A stretch of DNA of 64,000 nucleotides from Erythrobacter sp. F6033 (GCF_023016005.1 NZ_JALKAZ010000001.1:1736001-1800000), one strand, 5' to 3'; positions 46,256 through 56,398 are shown, numbered from the stretch's first letter. A program made the numbers and translations. The notes: generated by a model not told the origin, from the letters alone.

Positions 46256-46747
46256 TCAGCCCTGAGGCGGATCAGCGATCATTGCGGTGAATTCAGTCTC
46301 GCAGGTTGTCTTGCCCTCGACGCTCGCTTTGCCTTTGAATTTGTAGATCGTCCGGCGTTGCTGGAGGAATTCCACTTCAAGGTCGAGTAAACAGCCCGGC
46401 GTGACCGGAGCGCGGAACTTTGCGCCGTCGATACCCATGAAGATGACGAGCTTGCCGGTGCCGGAAAGCTCCAGCGTTTCAATGCCAAGTATCGCGGCCG
46501 CCTGAGCCAAAGCCTCAATCTGAAGCACACCAGGCATAATCGGAGCGCCAGGGAAATGCCCCTGAAAAAACTCCTCGTTCATGCTGACGGCTTTCACCGC
46601 ATGGATGCGTTCGTTGAGGTGGATCGATTTGACCCGATCCACCAGCAAAAGCGGGTAACGGTGAGGCAGAGCCTTCAGAATTTTGTGAATGTCATAATCC
46701 ACAATTGGCTCTTTTGGCGTTTCCGATGTTTCCGGTTGGTCGCTCAT
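46256..46747 (-). CDS. fabZ: 3-hydroxyacyl-ACP dehydratase FabZ
   Basis: A 163-residue hot-dog-fold dehydratase of fatty acid synthesis. The catalytic histidine and glutamate are in [20 protein letters not shown] (near residues 65-82). It is 36 bp downstream of the OmpH/Skp gene. The lpxD gene that usually lies between them in Gram-negatives is missing, and no lpxA follows. Confidence 0.96.
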   Translation of the reverse strand: MSDQPETSETPKEPIVDYDIHKILKALPHRYPLLLVDRVKSIHLNERIHAVKAVSMNEEFFQGHFPGAPIMPGVLQIEALAQAAAILGIETLELSGTGKLVIFMGIDGAKFRAPVTPGCLLDLEVEFLQQRRTIYKFKGKASVEGKTTCETEFTAMIADPPQG

Positions 46748-46783
46748 ACCCTGCCCCCGTTATGCGCTTGGTCTCGCGGAGCC

Positions 46784-47476
46784 TTAGCGGCCCTGCGGCG
46801 TTTCCGTGCTTGGCTGCTGTTGCTGCTGAGCCGCTTGCTGCTGTTGAATCAGCTGTGCAGTGATCAAAGTCTGCTGGATCTCCTGAAAGATCGTAGCACC
46901 CTGACGGCTTGGACGATAATTTGCAGGCGGAACGATACCGGCTGTCGGGATCTTGGTGTTCAGCGAAGTTACGATGAGCGGGGTGATGTCAAGATTCTCA
47001 CCTCCGAATTGAATTGCTTCCGGTTCGAAGACGACTTGGATTTGCTGAGCCGTCGCGATCTCTTGAAGGGCGATAGGATACTGACGAAGGATCTGTTCAA
47101 CAGCAAAGATGCGCGCGTTGTTCACCTGCTGGTTGATCGTCGCAATTTCCGCTTCAAGCGTGCCGATCTGTGTGACGTTCGGAGAACTCTGAACCGCTGG
47201 AAGCTCTGCATCTTCGATCTGGCCATTGCCATTGGTATCGAACGGCTGCAGCAACGTAGAGAGCTCCTGCTGCTTGGTCCGGCGCGTTTCCAATTGTGCC
47301 GCATAGGTCGTGTTGACCTGCTGGTAGGCGGTTTGCAGGGCAGTCGTGCCGAGGATGGCGCGGGCGACATTTGCCGTGGCAATCTTGCCCTCTACCTGAG
47401 CGACTGCTGGCGCGGTGGTGGCAAGAGCTGCGAGCGCAAGGCCAGCAGGAGCGAGAAGTTTGACTACTGATTTCAT
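46784..47476 (-). CDS. OmpH/Skp-family periplasmic chaperone with EF-hand loop
   Basis: A 230-residue periplasmic protein with a Sec signal peptide ending APAVAQ (residue 27) and a coiled-coil-rich body typical of Skp, which carries unfolded outer-membrane proteins to BamA. A 12-residue loop DTNGNGQIEDAE (80-91) has D80, N82, N84, G85, Q86, I87, E88 and E91 in canonical EF-hand positions, so calcium binding is possible. The C terminus is glutamine-rich. It overlaps the bamA stop by 1 nt (TAATG-type junction). Confidence 0.85.
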   Translation of the reverse strand: MKSVVKLLAPAGLALAALATTAPAVAQVEGKIATANVARAILGTTALQTAYQQVNTTYAAQLETRRTKQQELSTLLQPFDTNGNGQIEDAELPAVQSSPNVTQIGTLEAEIATINQQVNNARIFAVEQILRQYPIALQEIATAQQIQVVFEPEAIQFGGENLDITPLIVTSLNTKIPTAGIVPPANYRPSRQGATIFQEIQQTLITAQLIQQQQAAQQQQQPSTETPQGR

Positions 47477-50217
47477 TAGAACTGAGTTCCTACGTTAAAC
47501 GTGAATTGTTTCTCATCATCGCCCTCGACACTGCGGATCGATTGAGCGAGATCGATACGGAACGGCCCGAATGGCGAGTTCCAGTTTACCCCGATGCCCG
47601 CGGTAATACGCGGAGTGGGTGAATTTCCGAGGAATACCTCGCGGATCGCGCTGTTCGCGCGAATACTTGGGACGTTAGCGGTCACGCCGTCAGCTGCGAT
47701 CGGATTGATCGTCGCGACCTGTGTGGTCGATGTCGTACCGTCAGTATTTGTAGTTGTGACAGTTTCGATAAAGATCGGATCACCGTTACCATCAACATTC
47801 TGAAGACCGTTGGGGTTATCTTGAAGCAATGGCGCATCAACGCCCCACAGCGCGCCGACATCCAACCAGATAGAAGGACGCAGGCCAAGCTCACGTGCTC
47901 CAGTGCCAAGCGGCAATTCGAGTTCAGCGCGTGCAAGATAATAATTGCGACCACCGATTGCGTCATCACGAACCGAATCGCGGTCTGTGATTGGCACACG
48001 ATTACCATCACCATCGGTCACATATGGCTGGGTCAGAATACGCGGACCTACACCGCGAATGTCAAACCCGCGGAACTGGGGTTCGCCAAGGAAGAAACGG
48101 TCTGTAAGCAACACATCGTCGACGCCCGGACCGCGATCGGCAAGCGGGATAACAGTGCCACCCTCAGCCGAGAGCGAGAAGATAAAGCCGCTATTGCGTA
48201 CATTCCAGAACTGCTGGGCACGGCCACGGAAACGCAGATAGCGCACATCGCCGCCAAGACCTGCAAACTCGGTGCTGAGCGATACATTGCGACCGCGTGT
48301 TGGGCGCAGGCGCGAGTTGAGTGTGTTGTAGCTCAGGCTAACGCCCAAGATTGAGCTAAGCCGATCACCGAGCGCATCACACAGGAACCGTCCAGCCAGA
48401 AGCGGGTCGCATTCTCTGATACCGTCGCCGTTCAAATCGGAGAAGAAGAGGTTCTCGTCCAGACCAACTTCATCATAATTCAACGTGTAGCTGCCTACGA
48501 GAGACATAAACTCGGTCAGCGGCACACCAAGACGAACCGCGAAACCAGTGGTCGCCTGTTCGAAGGTTGTATTCCGGTCCCGGTTGTTGAAGTTGAAGCT
48601 GCTGATATCGCGGCGGTAAATATCGATACCAGCCGAGATGTTGCGATCAAACACATACGGTTCAGTAAAGCTGATCTGCGCTGAGCGCGAGAACTGCGAA
48701 TAGTTCAGGCTCAGCCCGATTGTCTGACCGCGCCCACGGAAGTTTCTCTGGCGGATTGAACCGGCAAGAATGAACTGTTCGATCGACGAGAAGCCAGCGG
48801 AGAATTGCAATTCGCCGGTCGGCTGTTCTTCCACGTTCGCTTCGAGAATAATCCGGTCAGGCGCGCTGCCCTCAGTCTGGGTGACCTCGAAGTTTTCCTG
48901 GAAGTACCCGAGCGAGTTGATACGCGCAGTCGTACGCTGGACACCCAACGAGTTAAACGCATCGCCTTCCGACAGGCGGAACTCACGGCGCAGAACTTTG
49001 TCCTGCGTCAGCGTGTTGCCGTTCACATCGACCCGCTCAACATAGGTGCGGTCCGCTTGACGAAGGATAAAGGTGATATCCATCGTTTTATCGTCTTTGT
49101 TGCGATTAAAACGTGGCTGCACGTCTGCGAAAGCATAACCAAACCGACCCGCTAGCTCGGTCAGTTGCTCTACCGTGTCTTCAACCGATTTCGCGTTGTA
49201 GAAATCGCCGCTTTGCATCGGCAGCTGCGTGCTCATCAAATCGCTGTCAAAGTCGCGAAGCTGGCTTTCCACTTCGACATTGCCGAAATTGTAGCGTTCA
49301 CCTTCTTCAACGACATAGGTGATGATGAAGTCTTCTTGATCCGGCGTAAGCTCAGCTACCGCAGAAACCACGCGGAAATCGGCATAACCTTCGGTCAGGT
49401 AGAATTGGCGCAGTTTCTGTTGGTCAAACGCGAGACGATCGGGATCGTAGCTGGTATTTGAGCTAAAGAAGCGAGAGAAGCGTGCTTGCTTGGTGACCAT
49501 TTCACCGCGCAGCTTGCTGTCAGAAAACACCTCGTTGCCGATAATGTTGATCTGACGGACCTTAGATTTCGGCCCCTCGGTAATTTCAAACACAACATCA
49601 ACGCGGTTCTGCGGAAGCTGAACCATTTTTGGCTCGACCACAGCGGCAAAGCGCCCTTGGCGTTTGTAAAGCTCAACAATCCGGGCCACGTCGGCGCGAA
49701 CCTTGGAGCGGGTAAAAATCTGGCGCGGCGACAATTTGATCTCTGGCAGGATCTTGTCGCTCTTCAGCCGATCATTACCTTCCAAAACGATCCGGTTTAT
49801 GACCGGATTTTCTGTGACGGTAATGACAACATTCCCGCTGTCGTTTCGGATCGAGAAGCTTGAGAAAAGTTCAGTCGCGCCGAGATCTTTGAGAGCCTCA
49901 TCCGCTGCTGCCGAGGTATATTCCTGGCCGACGCGCATACGGATGTAGCTCAGGATCGTTGTCGGCTCCAACCGCTCGGCACCCGATACGCTGATCGTGC
50001 GAATGACGTTTGCTGATGGAGCAGGCGCCGGTGCAGGTGCTGGCGCAGGCTGCGCTGTACCGGCAGCCGTAGCATCGCCAGTCGTATCCTGTGCGGATGC
50101 AGAATACGGCACGCCAGCAAGCATCGTCGCACCTGACAGCGCGAGAGCATAACGGCCAGCATTGCCGTATTTTTGGGGGGTGACAGGTTTGCTGCCCGTC
50201 TGGTTGCGTCGATTCAT
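47476..50217 (-). CDS. bamA: Outer membrane protein assembly factor BamA
   Basis: A 913-residue Omp85 protein. The signal peptide ends near SASAQD (residue 41) and an Ala-Pro repeat linker follows. Five POTRA domains occupy roughly 70-470 and a 16-stranded beta-barrel occupies the rest, ending in the terminal aromatic FNVGTQF. It inserts beta-barrel proteins. The extracellular loop near residues 800-850 is Thr/Asn-rich and long. The frame is open to 50334, but MNRRNQTGSK at 50217 starts the signal peptide. Confidence 0.95.
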   Translation of the reverse strand: MNRRNQTGSKPVTPQKYGNAGRYALALSGATMLAGVPYSASAQDTTGDATAAGTAQPAPAPAPAPAPSANVIRTISVSGAERLEPTTILSYIRMRVGQEYTSAAADEALKDLGATELFSSFSIRNDSGNVVITVTENPVINRIVLEGNDRLKSDKILPEIKLSPRQIFTRSKVRADVARIVELYKRQGRFAAVVEPKMVQLPQNRVDVVFEITEGPKSKVRQINIIGNEVFSDSKLRGEMVTKQARFSRFFSSNTSYDPDRLAFDQQKLRQFYLTEGYADFRVVSAVAELTPDQEDFIITYVVEEGERYNFGNVEVESQLRDFDSDLMSTQLPMQSGDFYNAKSVEDTVEQLTELAGRFGYAFADVQPRFNRNKDDKTMDITFILRQADRTYVERVDVNGNTLTQDKVLRREFRLSEGDAFNSLGVQRTTARINSLGYFQENFEVTQTEGSAPDRIILEANVEEQPTGELQFSAGFSSIEQFILAGSIRQRNFRGRGQTIGLSLNYSQFSRSAQISFTEPYVFDRNISAGIDIYRRDISSFNFNNRDRNTTFEQATTGFAVRLGVPLTEFMSLVGSYTLNYDEVGLDENLFFSDLNGDGIRECDPLLAGRFLCDALGDRLSSILGVSLSYNTLNSRLRPTRGRNVSLSTEFAGLGGDVRYLRFRGRAQQFWNVRNSGFIFSLSAEGGTVIPLADRGPGVDDVLLTDRFFLGEPQFRGFDIRGVGPRILTQPYVTDGDGNRVPITDRDSVRDDAIGGRNYYLARAELELPLGTGARELGLRPSIWLDVGALWGVDAPLLQDNPNGLQNVDGNGDPIFIETVTTTNTDGTTSTTQVATINPIAADGVTANVPSIRANSAIREVFLGNSPTPRITAGIGVNWNSPFGPFRIDLAQSIRSVEGDDEKQFTFNVGTQF
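50023..50062. repeat. GC-rich Ala-Pro coding repeat in bamA
   Basis: A short stretch of near-repeated GCAGGYGCYGGY-type units encodes the Ala-Pro repeats (PAPAPAPAPAPS) just after the BamA signal peptide. It is a likely site of length variation between strains. Confidence 0.6.
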
Positions 50218-50394
50218 GGAGTAAAAGTTCCCGTCTAACCCGTCTAAATTACGCACGCCTTCCCCGCGACGCGTATTCTCACGGCCCATATTCGGTCCGC
50301 ACTTGCCTCTGCCCCATGCAGCGTTCTCAATCAAGCGGAGTCCCTGGCCAAAGCCAGATCGTCCGTTTCCTGTCCCCGACTAACTGCCAATCAG

Positions 50395-51549
50395 CTAGCC
50401 AAAGATCGCCCCGAAGATAGACAACGACGTTACATCGTTGAACGTGACCACCACCATAAACACCAACACCAGCGCAATGCCTGTGCGGTATGCCCATTCT
50501 GTTGCTTGCGGTCCCACCGGCTTTTTCCGCACCGCTTCGGCTGCGTAGAAAGCGAGATGGCCTCCGTCGAGAGCGGGGATTGGCAAGATGTTGATGAATG
50601 CCAAGTTAAGCGAGATCAAAGCAACGAAATTCACAAAGGTCGTAAGGCCAAGGCTCATCTGCTCGCCAGAGTATTTTGCGATCTTGATCGGACCGCCCAA
50701 TTCCTTGATCGAGCGCTCGCCAGTTAGGATTTGCTTGATGCCTGTCAGCATCATTGAAAATACATCACCGGTGTGCGCAACTGCTACGGGAACCGATTCA
50801 AGAACGCCCACTTCTTCAAGCACATATTCGCCGCCATAAGGGCCGACGCCAAGCAAGCCGATGTCGCTCGTATTGCCAAATGTGTCCGTCTGCGTGACCC
50901 GCGCAGTGGTGAGCGGAAAGTCCATTGTCGCACCGTCACGCTCGACAGTTACGACCATCGCGCGTTCTGGATAAAGAGCAACTTCGCGTCGGATAGATTC
51001 GAAATCCTCAACCGGCTCTTTGTCGATAGCAACGATTTTATCGCCGAGTTCAATGCCAGCCGCCTTCGCAACAGACGTCTCAGAAAACTCACCGACAATG
51101 CGCGAATCCTCAGCACCAACGATGGTCACTTTGCCGTAAACAGCAAAAAGCGTCGCAAAGAGCGCGAAGGTAATGAGTAAGTTTGTGACCGGCCCAGCAG
51201 CAACAATCAGCGCGCGCTTCCATAGTGCCGCGTGATGGAAATTGCCTTCGCTCTGTTCCGGAGTGGCATTGGCATTACCCTGAGTATCGGGCGCAGAAGC
51301 GGGATTCATATCGCCTTTGAACTGAACATATCCGCCCAGCGGCAATGCGGACAACTTCCAGCGTGTGCCGTGTTTATCGGTGCGCCCCCAAATCTCTTTG
51401 CCGAACCCGACCGAGAATGCTTCTGCCTTCACGCCGAACCAGCGCCCGACGAGATAATGACCGAGTTCGTGAAGCGTGATGAGCGGACCCAACACAAACA
51501 GGAACCCGACGATGTACATCCAGAAAGGGGGCGATTCAAACAAGGGCAT
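50395..51549 (-). CDS. rseP: Site-2 protease RseP
   Basis: A 384-residue intramembrane metalloprotease. The zinc motif HELGH (H27, E28, H31) and the distal LPIPALDGGH (about 330-340) are present, and a PDZ domain lies between them (GIELGDKIVAIDKEPV). It cleaves anti-sigma factors in envelope stress. It overlaps the dxr 3' end by 14 nt and sits upstream of bamA, as in many proteobacteria. Confidence 0.95.
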   Translation of the reverse strand: MPLFESPPFWMYIVGFLFVLGPLITLHELGHYLVGRWFGVKAEAFSVGFGKEIWGRTDKHGTRWKLSALPLGGYVQFKGDMNPASAPDTQGNANATPEQSEGNFHHAALWKRALIVAAGPVTNLLITFALFATLFAVYGKVTIVGAEDSRIVGEFSETSVAKAAGIELGDKIVAIDKEPVEDFESIRREVALYPERAMVVTVERDGATMDFPLTTARVTQTDTFGNTSDIGLLGVGPYGGEYVLEEVGVLESVPVAVAHTGDVFSMMLTGIKQILTGERSIKELGGPIKIAKYSGEQMSLGLTTFVNFVALISLNLAFINILPIPALDGGHLAFYAAEAVRKKPVGPQATEWAYRTGIALVLVFMVVVTFNDVTSLSIFGAIFG

Positions 51550-52708
51550 GGCTCTCTAATGATTGGCGGGCGCGGATGCGCGCTTCCGCGTCGATGGCCA
51601 GCACATCTTCCAGATTGGCTGGCGCGGTGGCCGTATAACGGCTCAACGTGTCCTCTACCACTGCCGTAATGCGCATGAACCCGATCTGACCATCGAGAAA
51701 TGCAGCAACGGCGATCTCGTTTGCCGCATTGAGGATTGCGGGAGCGGCCCCGCCTGCTTCGATCGCATTGCGGGCCAGCCGCGTCGCAGGAAAGCGGGTT
51801 TCATCGGTTGGGTGGAAAGTCAGTTCGCCGATTGCCGCCAAATCCAATGGCTCAAGCGGCGTCTCCATCCGCGTTGGCCAAGCAAGGCAGGACGCAATCG
51901 GCACGCGCATATCGGATGGACCTAGCTGTGCCAGAGTTGAGCGGTCCTGATACTCAACCATCGAATGAATCACGCTTTGCGGATGCACAACGATACGCAG
52001 CTTATCGAGACCAACCGGGAAAAGGTGATGAGCTTCGATAAATTCGAGGCCCTTGTTCATCATCGTCGCCGAATCGACGCTGATCTTTGCGCCCATGGAC
52101 CAGTTAGGATGCGCGACCGCCTGCTCAGGGGTCGCGGCCTCAAGCTGCTCAGGCGTCCAGGTCCGCAGCGGACCACCACTTGCGGTAAGGGTGATCCGCG
52201 ACACTTCGCTTAAGTCATTGCCCGCAAGGCACTGGAAAATGGCATTGTGCTCGCTGTCTGTCGGAAGCAGCGTCGCGCCATGCTTCGTAACCGCCGCCGT
52301 CAGGACTTCACCAGCAGAGACAAGTGCCTCTTTGTTGGCCAATGCAATGGTACCGCCGCGTTCGACTGCCGCCATAACCGGACCTAGCCCTGCACAGCCT
52401 ACAATAGCGGCGACGCACATATCGACTGGACGTGCCGCTGCCTCGCAAAGCGCTGTCGCACCGCCAGCGGTTTCAGTATCGGCGCCCGCCAACGCAGAAC
52501 GCAGTTCACCGAGACAACTCTCGTCACCGACGGCCGCCCACTTTGCACCAAATTCGCGCGCTAGGCTCGCAAGCTCCGCCGCTGAACAATTCGCCGTGAG
52601 CGTATCAACCTGCCATTTGTCCGGATTGCGCCGGATCAGATCGAGTGTCGATGCACCAATTGATCCAGTAGCGCCGAGAATTGTGATTGAACGTTTCACC
52701 CGGATCAC
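51536..52708 (-). CDS. dxr: 1-deoxy-D-xylulose-5-phosphate reductoisomerase
   Basis: A 390-residue enzyme of the MEP isoprenoid pathway. The N-terminal NADPH motif is GATGSIGASTLD. SEHNAIFQ and the SGGP loop carry metal and substrate residues, and GAKISVDSATMMNKGLEFIEA supplies the central helix. The first codon is a GTG overlapping the cdsA stop (GTGA); a second GTG three codons later is an alternative. Confidence 0.96.
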   Translation of the reverse strand: MIRVKRSITILGATGSIGASTLDLIRRNPDKWQVDTLTANCSAAELASLAREFGAKWAAVGDESCLGELRSALAGADTETAGGATALCEAAARPVDMCVAAIVGCAGLGPVMAAVERGGTIALANKEALVSAGEVLTAAVTKHGATLLPTDSEHNAIFQCLAGNDLSEVSRITLTASGGPLRTWTPEQLEAATPEQAVAHPNWSMGAKISVDSATMMNKGLEFIEAHHLFPVGLDKLRIVVHPQSVIHSMVEYQDRSTLAQLGPSDMRVPIASCLAWPTRMETPLEPLDLAAIGELTFHPTDETRFPATRLARNAIEAGGAAPAILNAANEIAVAAFLDGQIGFMRITAVVEDTLSRYTATAPANLEDVLAIDAEARIRARQSLESHALV

Positions 52709-53481
52709 ATCCCCAGCAAAGCTGGCGCTACCGCCACCACAAACAGCACGAAGTATACAGCAAGAAACCCGTCTGCCCGATCAAACACGCCGCCATGCCC
52801 AGGGATCAAATTGCTCGAATCCTTCACCCCGGCGCGGCGTTTCATCCAGCTTTCAAAGAAATCGCCAGTTTGCGCGAGCACAGCGATGAGCGTGCCTGCT
52901 ACGATAGCCGTTCCGACACTGAGCCAAGCAAAGCCATCACCGGCGGCCGGGCCAAAATCAGCTAGCTCGATACCAATTCCAAGCGCGCTCGCGGCGAGTG
53001 CACCGCCAAGCAATCCTGCCCATGTTTTCGAAGGGCTGATCGAGGGGGCAATCTTCGGCCCGCCAACAGCGCGCCCCATGAAATATGCGCCCACGTCTAC
53101 GGCCACCACGGGGGCAAGGAAGACCAACAGAACCTCAATTGGACTGTGTGTCATTCGGACTTGGATCAAGGCTAAGCCCGCAGCACTGACATAAGCCGCG
53201 CCAAAAAACAGCCATGTCACCTCTGACAAGGCCGAAACGCCAAATTTGTGAACCAGTCGGTTCCATTCCCAAAGAACCAGACCTGCCAATAGCGATACAA
53301 ATCCAACCCAGAACCAGCCGCCGAGCCACAGCGCTACGCTGACTACCAGGACCATCAGGACACCGGAGACGAGACGTAGCGGTAAGTCGGCCACGCCCTT
53401 CACTTCTCGGGCGGGCTTTGCACCCGAAGCTTCGAGTGCTTTGTTGGTAATTTCGTCCAAACGGTCTTTAACGCCCGCCAT
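52705..53481 (-). CDS. cdsA: Phosphatidate cytidylyltransferase CdsA
   Basis: A 258-residue polytopic enzyme making CDP-diacylglycerol, the precursor for pgsA and pssA products. The C-terminal signature (NLIPGHGGVFDRADGFL) with SPSKTWAGLLGG is conserved. The ATG at 53481 overlaps the uppS 3' end by 14 nt; the frame extends further upstream but into uppS. Confidence 0.95.
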   Translation of the reverse strand: MAGVKDRLDEITNKALEASGAKPAREVKGVADLPLRLVSGVLMVLVVSVALWLGGWFWVGFVSLLAGLVLWEWNRLVHKFGVSALSEVTWLFFGAAYVSAAGLALIQVRMTHSPIEVLLVFLAPVVAVDVGAYFMGRAVGGPKIAPSISPSKTWAGLLGGALAASALGIGIELADFGPAAGDGFAWLSVGTAIVAGTLIAVLAQTGDFFESWMKRRAGVKDSSNLIPGHGGVFDRADGFLAVYFVLFVVAVAPALLGM

Positions 53482-54163
53482 AACGTCGCTCCCGCTTGGC
53501 AAAATCATCGAGCGCTTCGGCGAGATGCTCGGGTTTGAAGTCCGGCCATAGTGTGTCGACAAACAGCATTTCAGCATAGGCAGCTTGCCACAAGAGGAAG
53601 TTGGACAGCCTTATTTCACCGCTGGTGCGGATCAACAGATCCAGCGGCGGAAGATCATGCGTATCTAGGTTAGCCGCGATGGATTGCGCCGTGACTTCGC
53701 CGATCTCGGCGGCTTTGGCCGCGGCTCGAACGATTTCGTCTTGCCCACCATAGTTCAAAGCGACCGCAAGTGTTTTCGTGCCTTTCGACGTCTGCTCCAG
53801 CGCGTCTTCAAGCATTGCCACGATGTCCGGAGCAAGACCGCGCCAGTCGCCGATAATCTTGAGCTTCACGTCATTGGCGACAAAATCTGGCAGGTCCGAT
53901 TTAATGAACTTGCGCATCAAGTTCATTAAATCATCGACTTCATCTTCAGATCGCTTCCAGTTTTCCGAAGAGAACGCATACAGCGTTATGCAATCGAGGC
54001 CCATCGGCTCAAGCCCGCGAACAAGCCGGCGCACTGCCTCAACTCCGCGCTGATGCCCGACAGCGCGAGGTAGCGCGCGTTTCTTCGCCCACCGGCCATT
54101 CCCATCCATAATGATGGCAACATGGCGCGCACGTCCGTCTGTCTGAGCGGGACCCTCGCCCAT
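53468..54163 (-). CDS. uppS: Undecaprenyl diphosphate synthase
   Basis: A 231-residue cis-prenyltransferase that makes the lipid carrier for peptidoglycan. The catalytic aspartate lies in IIMDGNGRWAK near residue 20, with VGHQRGVEA and the C-terminal LIRTSGEIRLSNFLLWQ segment that lines the active site. GGGGAG precedes the ATG. Confidence 0.96.
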   Translation of the reverse strand: MGEGPAQTDGRARHVAIIMDGNGRWAKKRALPRAVGHQRGVEAVRRLVRGLEPMGLDCITLYAFSSENWKRSEDEVDDLMNLMRKFIKSDLPDFVANDVKLKIIGDWRGLAPDIVAMLEDALEQTSKGTKTLAVALNYGGQDEIVRAAAKAAEIGEVTAQSIAANLDTHDLPPLDLLIRTSGEIRLSNFLLWQAAYAEMLFVDTLWPDFKPEHLAEALDDFAKRERRYGGR

Positions 54164-54188
54164 TGGCTCTCCCCTACCTGCCCGTGCC

Positions 54189-54746
54189 TTACTGGGTCAG
54201 GATTTCTTGTTCTTTTTTGACCGCTGCTTCGTCAGCATCGGCGACGAATTTATCGGTCAACTTCTGAACTTCATCTTCCAACCGCTTACGATCATCCTCG
54301 GAGATCTCTTTCTTCTTCTCGTCAGCTTTGAGATCTTCCATACCGTCGCGGCGTACATTGCGGATCGCAATCTTTGATTTCTCTGCATACTGACCGGCGA
54401 GCTTGGCAAGCTCCTTGCGCCGCTCTTCGGTGAGATCGGGCATCGGCAGGCGAATGGTCTGGCCATCCGTCATCGGATTGAGGCCGAGATTGGCTTTGGA
54501 GATGCCTTTTTCTACGGCAGAAACATTGGTTTTGTCCCACACCTGAACGCTGAGCATGCGCGCCTCTGGAGCGGACACTGTTGCGACCTGGCTTAGCGGC
54601 ATCATCGCACCATAGACTTCGCAGACTACGGGGTCGAGCAGGCTCACATTGGCACGGCCGGTACGCAGACCGCCCAAATCGCCTTTCAGCGCTTCAACGG
54701 CACCATTCATGCGGCGCTCGATATCGGCCTTGTCATATTGCGGCAT
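54189..54746 (-). CDS. frr: Ribosome recycling factor
   Basis: A 185-residue two-domain protein that splits post-termination ribosomes with EF-G. The long three-helix bundle and the RTGRANVSLLDPVVCEVYG segment match RRF. It is 3 bp downstream of pyrH, the standard order. Confidence 0.97.
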   Translation of the reverse strand: MPQYDKADIERRMNGAVEALKGDLGGLRTGRANVSLLDPVVCEVYGAMMPLSQVATVSAPEARMLSVQVWDKTNVSAVEKGISKANLGLNPMTDGQTIRLPMPDLTEERRKELAKLAGQYAEKSKIAIRNVRRDGMEDLKADEKKKEISEDDRKRLEDEVQKLTDKFVADADEAAVKKEQEILTQ

Positions 54747-54749
54747 GGC

Positions 54750-55472
54750 TTACGCTTCCTTCTGCACTATCGTCTGTGTGCCCTCGCCCGCGAGGACGGT
54801 GGCAACATTGCCTTTTTCACGGATCGAGAACACCACTATCGGAATGTCGTTCTCGCGGCAAAGTGCAACTGCGGTTGCATCCATTACCTTGAGATTGTCT
54901 GAAAGCACCTGATCGTAGGCGATCGTTTCGAAACGCTTCGCTTCCGGATTGTGCTTGGGATCGCTGTCGTAGACACCATCAACGCTGGTGCCTTTCAACA
55001 GAGCATCGCAATTCATCTCTGCTGCGCGCAAAGCCGCACCGGTGTCGGTGGTAAAAAACGGATTGCCCGTTCCCGCTGCGAAAATAACGATACGCCCTTT
55101 CTCAAGGTGACGTTCTGCACGGCGACGGATGTAAGGCTCGCACACGCTGCTCATCGGAATGGCTGATTGTACGCGCGTCTGCACGCCAGCCTGTTCCAGC
55201 GCGTTCTGCATCGCCAGCGCATTCATAACTGTTGCCAGCATGCCCATGTAATCGCCTGTCGTCCGATCAAGCCCGCGCGCTGCACCCGCAACCCCGCGAA
55301 AGATGTTGCCGCCGCCAATTACGAGGCAAACTTCCAGACCGGTTTCCTGCGCTGCCTTCACTTCTTCCGCGAGGCGCGCGACATAGGCCGGATCAATCCC
55401 GTATTCCTGCTCCCCCATCAAAACCTCGCCCGAGAGTTTCAGGAGAACGCGTTTGATTTTGGGAAGAGCCAT
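54750..55472 (-). CDS. pyrH: UMP kinase
   Basis: A 240-residue amino-acid-kinase-fold enzyme phosphorylating UMP to UDP. The [11 protein letters not shown] start, GGGNIFRG near residue 55 and [17 protein letters not shown] near 134 are diagnostic. It is normally next to tsf; here it is separated from tsf by two plus-strand genes. Confidence 0.97.
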   Translation of the reverse strand: MALPKIKRVLLKLSGEVLMGEQEYGIDPAYVARLAEEVKAAQETGLEVCLVIGGGNIFRGVAGAARGLDRTTGDYMGMLATVMNALAMQNALEQAGVQTRVQSAIPMSSVCEPYIRRRAERHLEKGRIVIFAAGTGNPFFTTDTGAALRAAEMNCDALLKGTSVDGVYDSDPKHNPEAKRFETIAYDQVLSDNLKVMDATAVALCRENDIPIVVFSIREKGNVATVLAGEGTQTIVQKEA

Positions 55473-55567
55473 GGCCTGAGGATACTCCGTGGTGGAATTT
55501 TTGCTTTGCCGCCCTTATCCGGCACATACCGCGCTGCCAAGGGGCTGCACGCTGATTGAGAGAAGTA

Positions 55568-56398
55568 ATGCTGCGCAAACTGATCATTGCCGGGTTCCTC
55601 GTCGCTGCAATCGGCGCGGTCAAAGCCGGGTACGATACGATGCGCGATCCGGTAATTGAGCGGGTTGCGATTACCAGTGATGAGCTGCCCGTAGGCTCTG
55701 AGCCACTTACCATAGCGTTTCTTACTGACATTCACGTGGCAGGCCCCGATATGCCGCCATCGCGGCTGGAAAGGATCGTCGAGCAGGTAAACGCGCTTGA
55801 ACCCGATTTGATCGCGATTGCAGGCGATCTGGTCAGCGAAAAACGCACGGCGACGCATATCTATTCACCCGAAGAGGTCGTCACGCCCCTTGGCAACCTG
55901 CAAGCAAAGCTAGGCGTTGTGATCGCGCCAGGAAATCATGATCATTGGTACGATTGGCCTGCCCTTAGCGCTGAGATAGCAAAGCATCCGAACCTTACCG
56001 TGTTGGCCAACGATGCCGCGCAGTTCGGGCCACTTGCTGTCGGTGGAGCGGACGATGCCTTTACCGGGCGTGATGATCTGGAGGCGACATTTGGGGCGAT
56101 GGCCCCGCTAACAGGCGCGCGCATTGTCGTTACGCATAGCCCCGACATATTCCCGCAGGTGCCGGTCGATGTCGATCTGACTCTTGCCGGACACACCCAT
56201 TGCGGCCAGATCGTCTACCCATGGGGCGGCTCACCAGCGACAATGTCGGATTACGGAGAGCTCTACGCCTGCGGGGTTTACGAGCAGCATGGCAAGACTT
56301 TGGTGACCAGCGCGGGGCTAGGAACCAGCCTGCTACCGATCCGCCTGTTCACGCATCCTGAGGTATGGCTGATAGAAATGCGGCCGCCGCCGAGTTGA
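55568..56398 (+). CDS. Membrane-anchored metallophosphoesterase (YkuE/YaeI-like)
   Basis: A 276-residue phosphoesterase with an N-terminal hydrophobic anchor (3-20). The metal motifs are DIHVAG near residue 54, GDLV near 87, GNHDHWYDW near 123, VTHSPD near 187 and GHTHCGQ near 205. Members include phosphodiesterases acting on envelope lipids. GAGAAG precedes the ATG at 55568. Its orientation is opposite to the translation cluster around it. Confidence 0.87.
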   Translation: MLRKLIIAGFLVAAIGAVKAGYDTMRDPVIERVAITSDELPVGSEPLTIAFLTDIHVAGPDMPPSRLERIVEQVNALEPDLIAIAGDLVSEKRTATHIYSPEEVVTPLGNLQAKLGVVIAPGNHDHWYDWPALSAEIAKHPNLTVLANDAAQFGPLAVGGADDAFTGRDDLEATFGAMAPLTGARIVVTHSPDIFPQVPVDVDLTLAGHTHCGQIVYPWGGSPATMSDYGELYACGVYEQHGKTLVTSAGLGTSLLPIRLFTHPEVWLIEMRPPPS

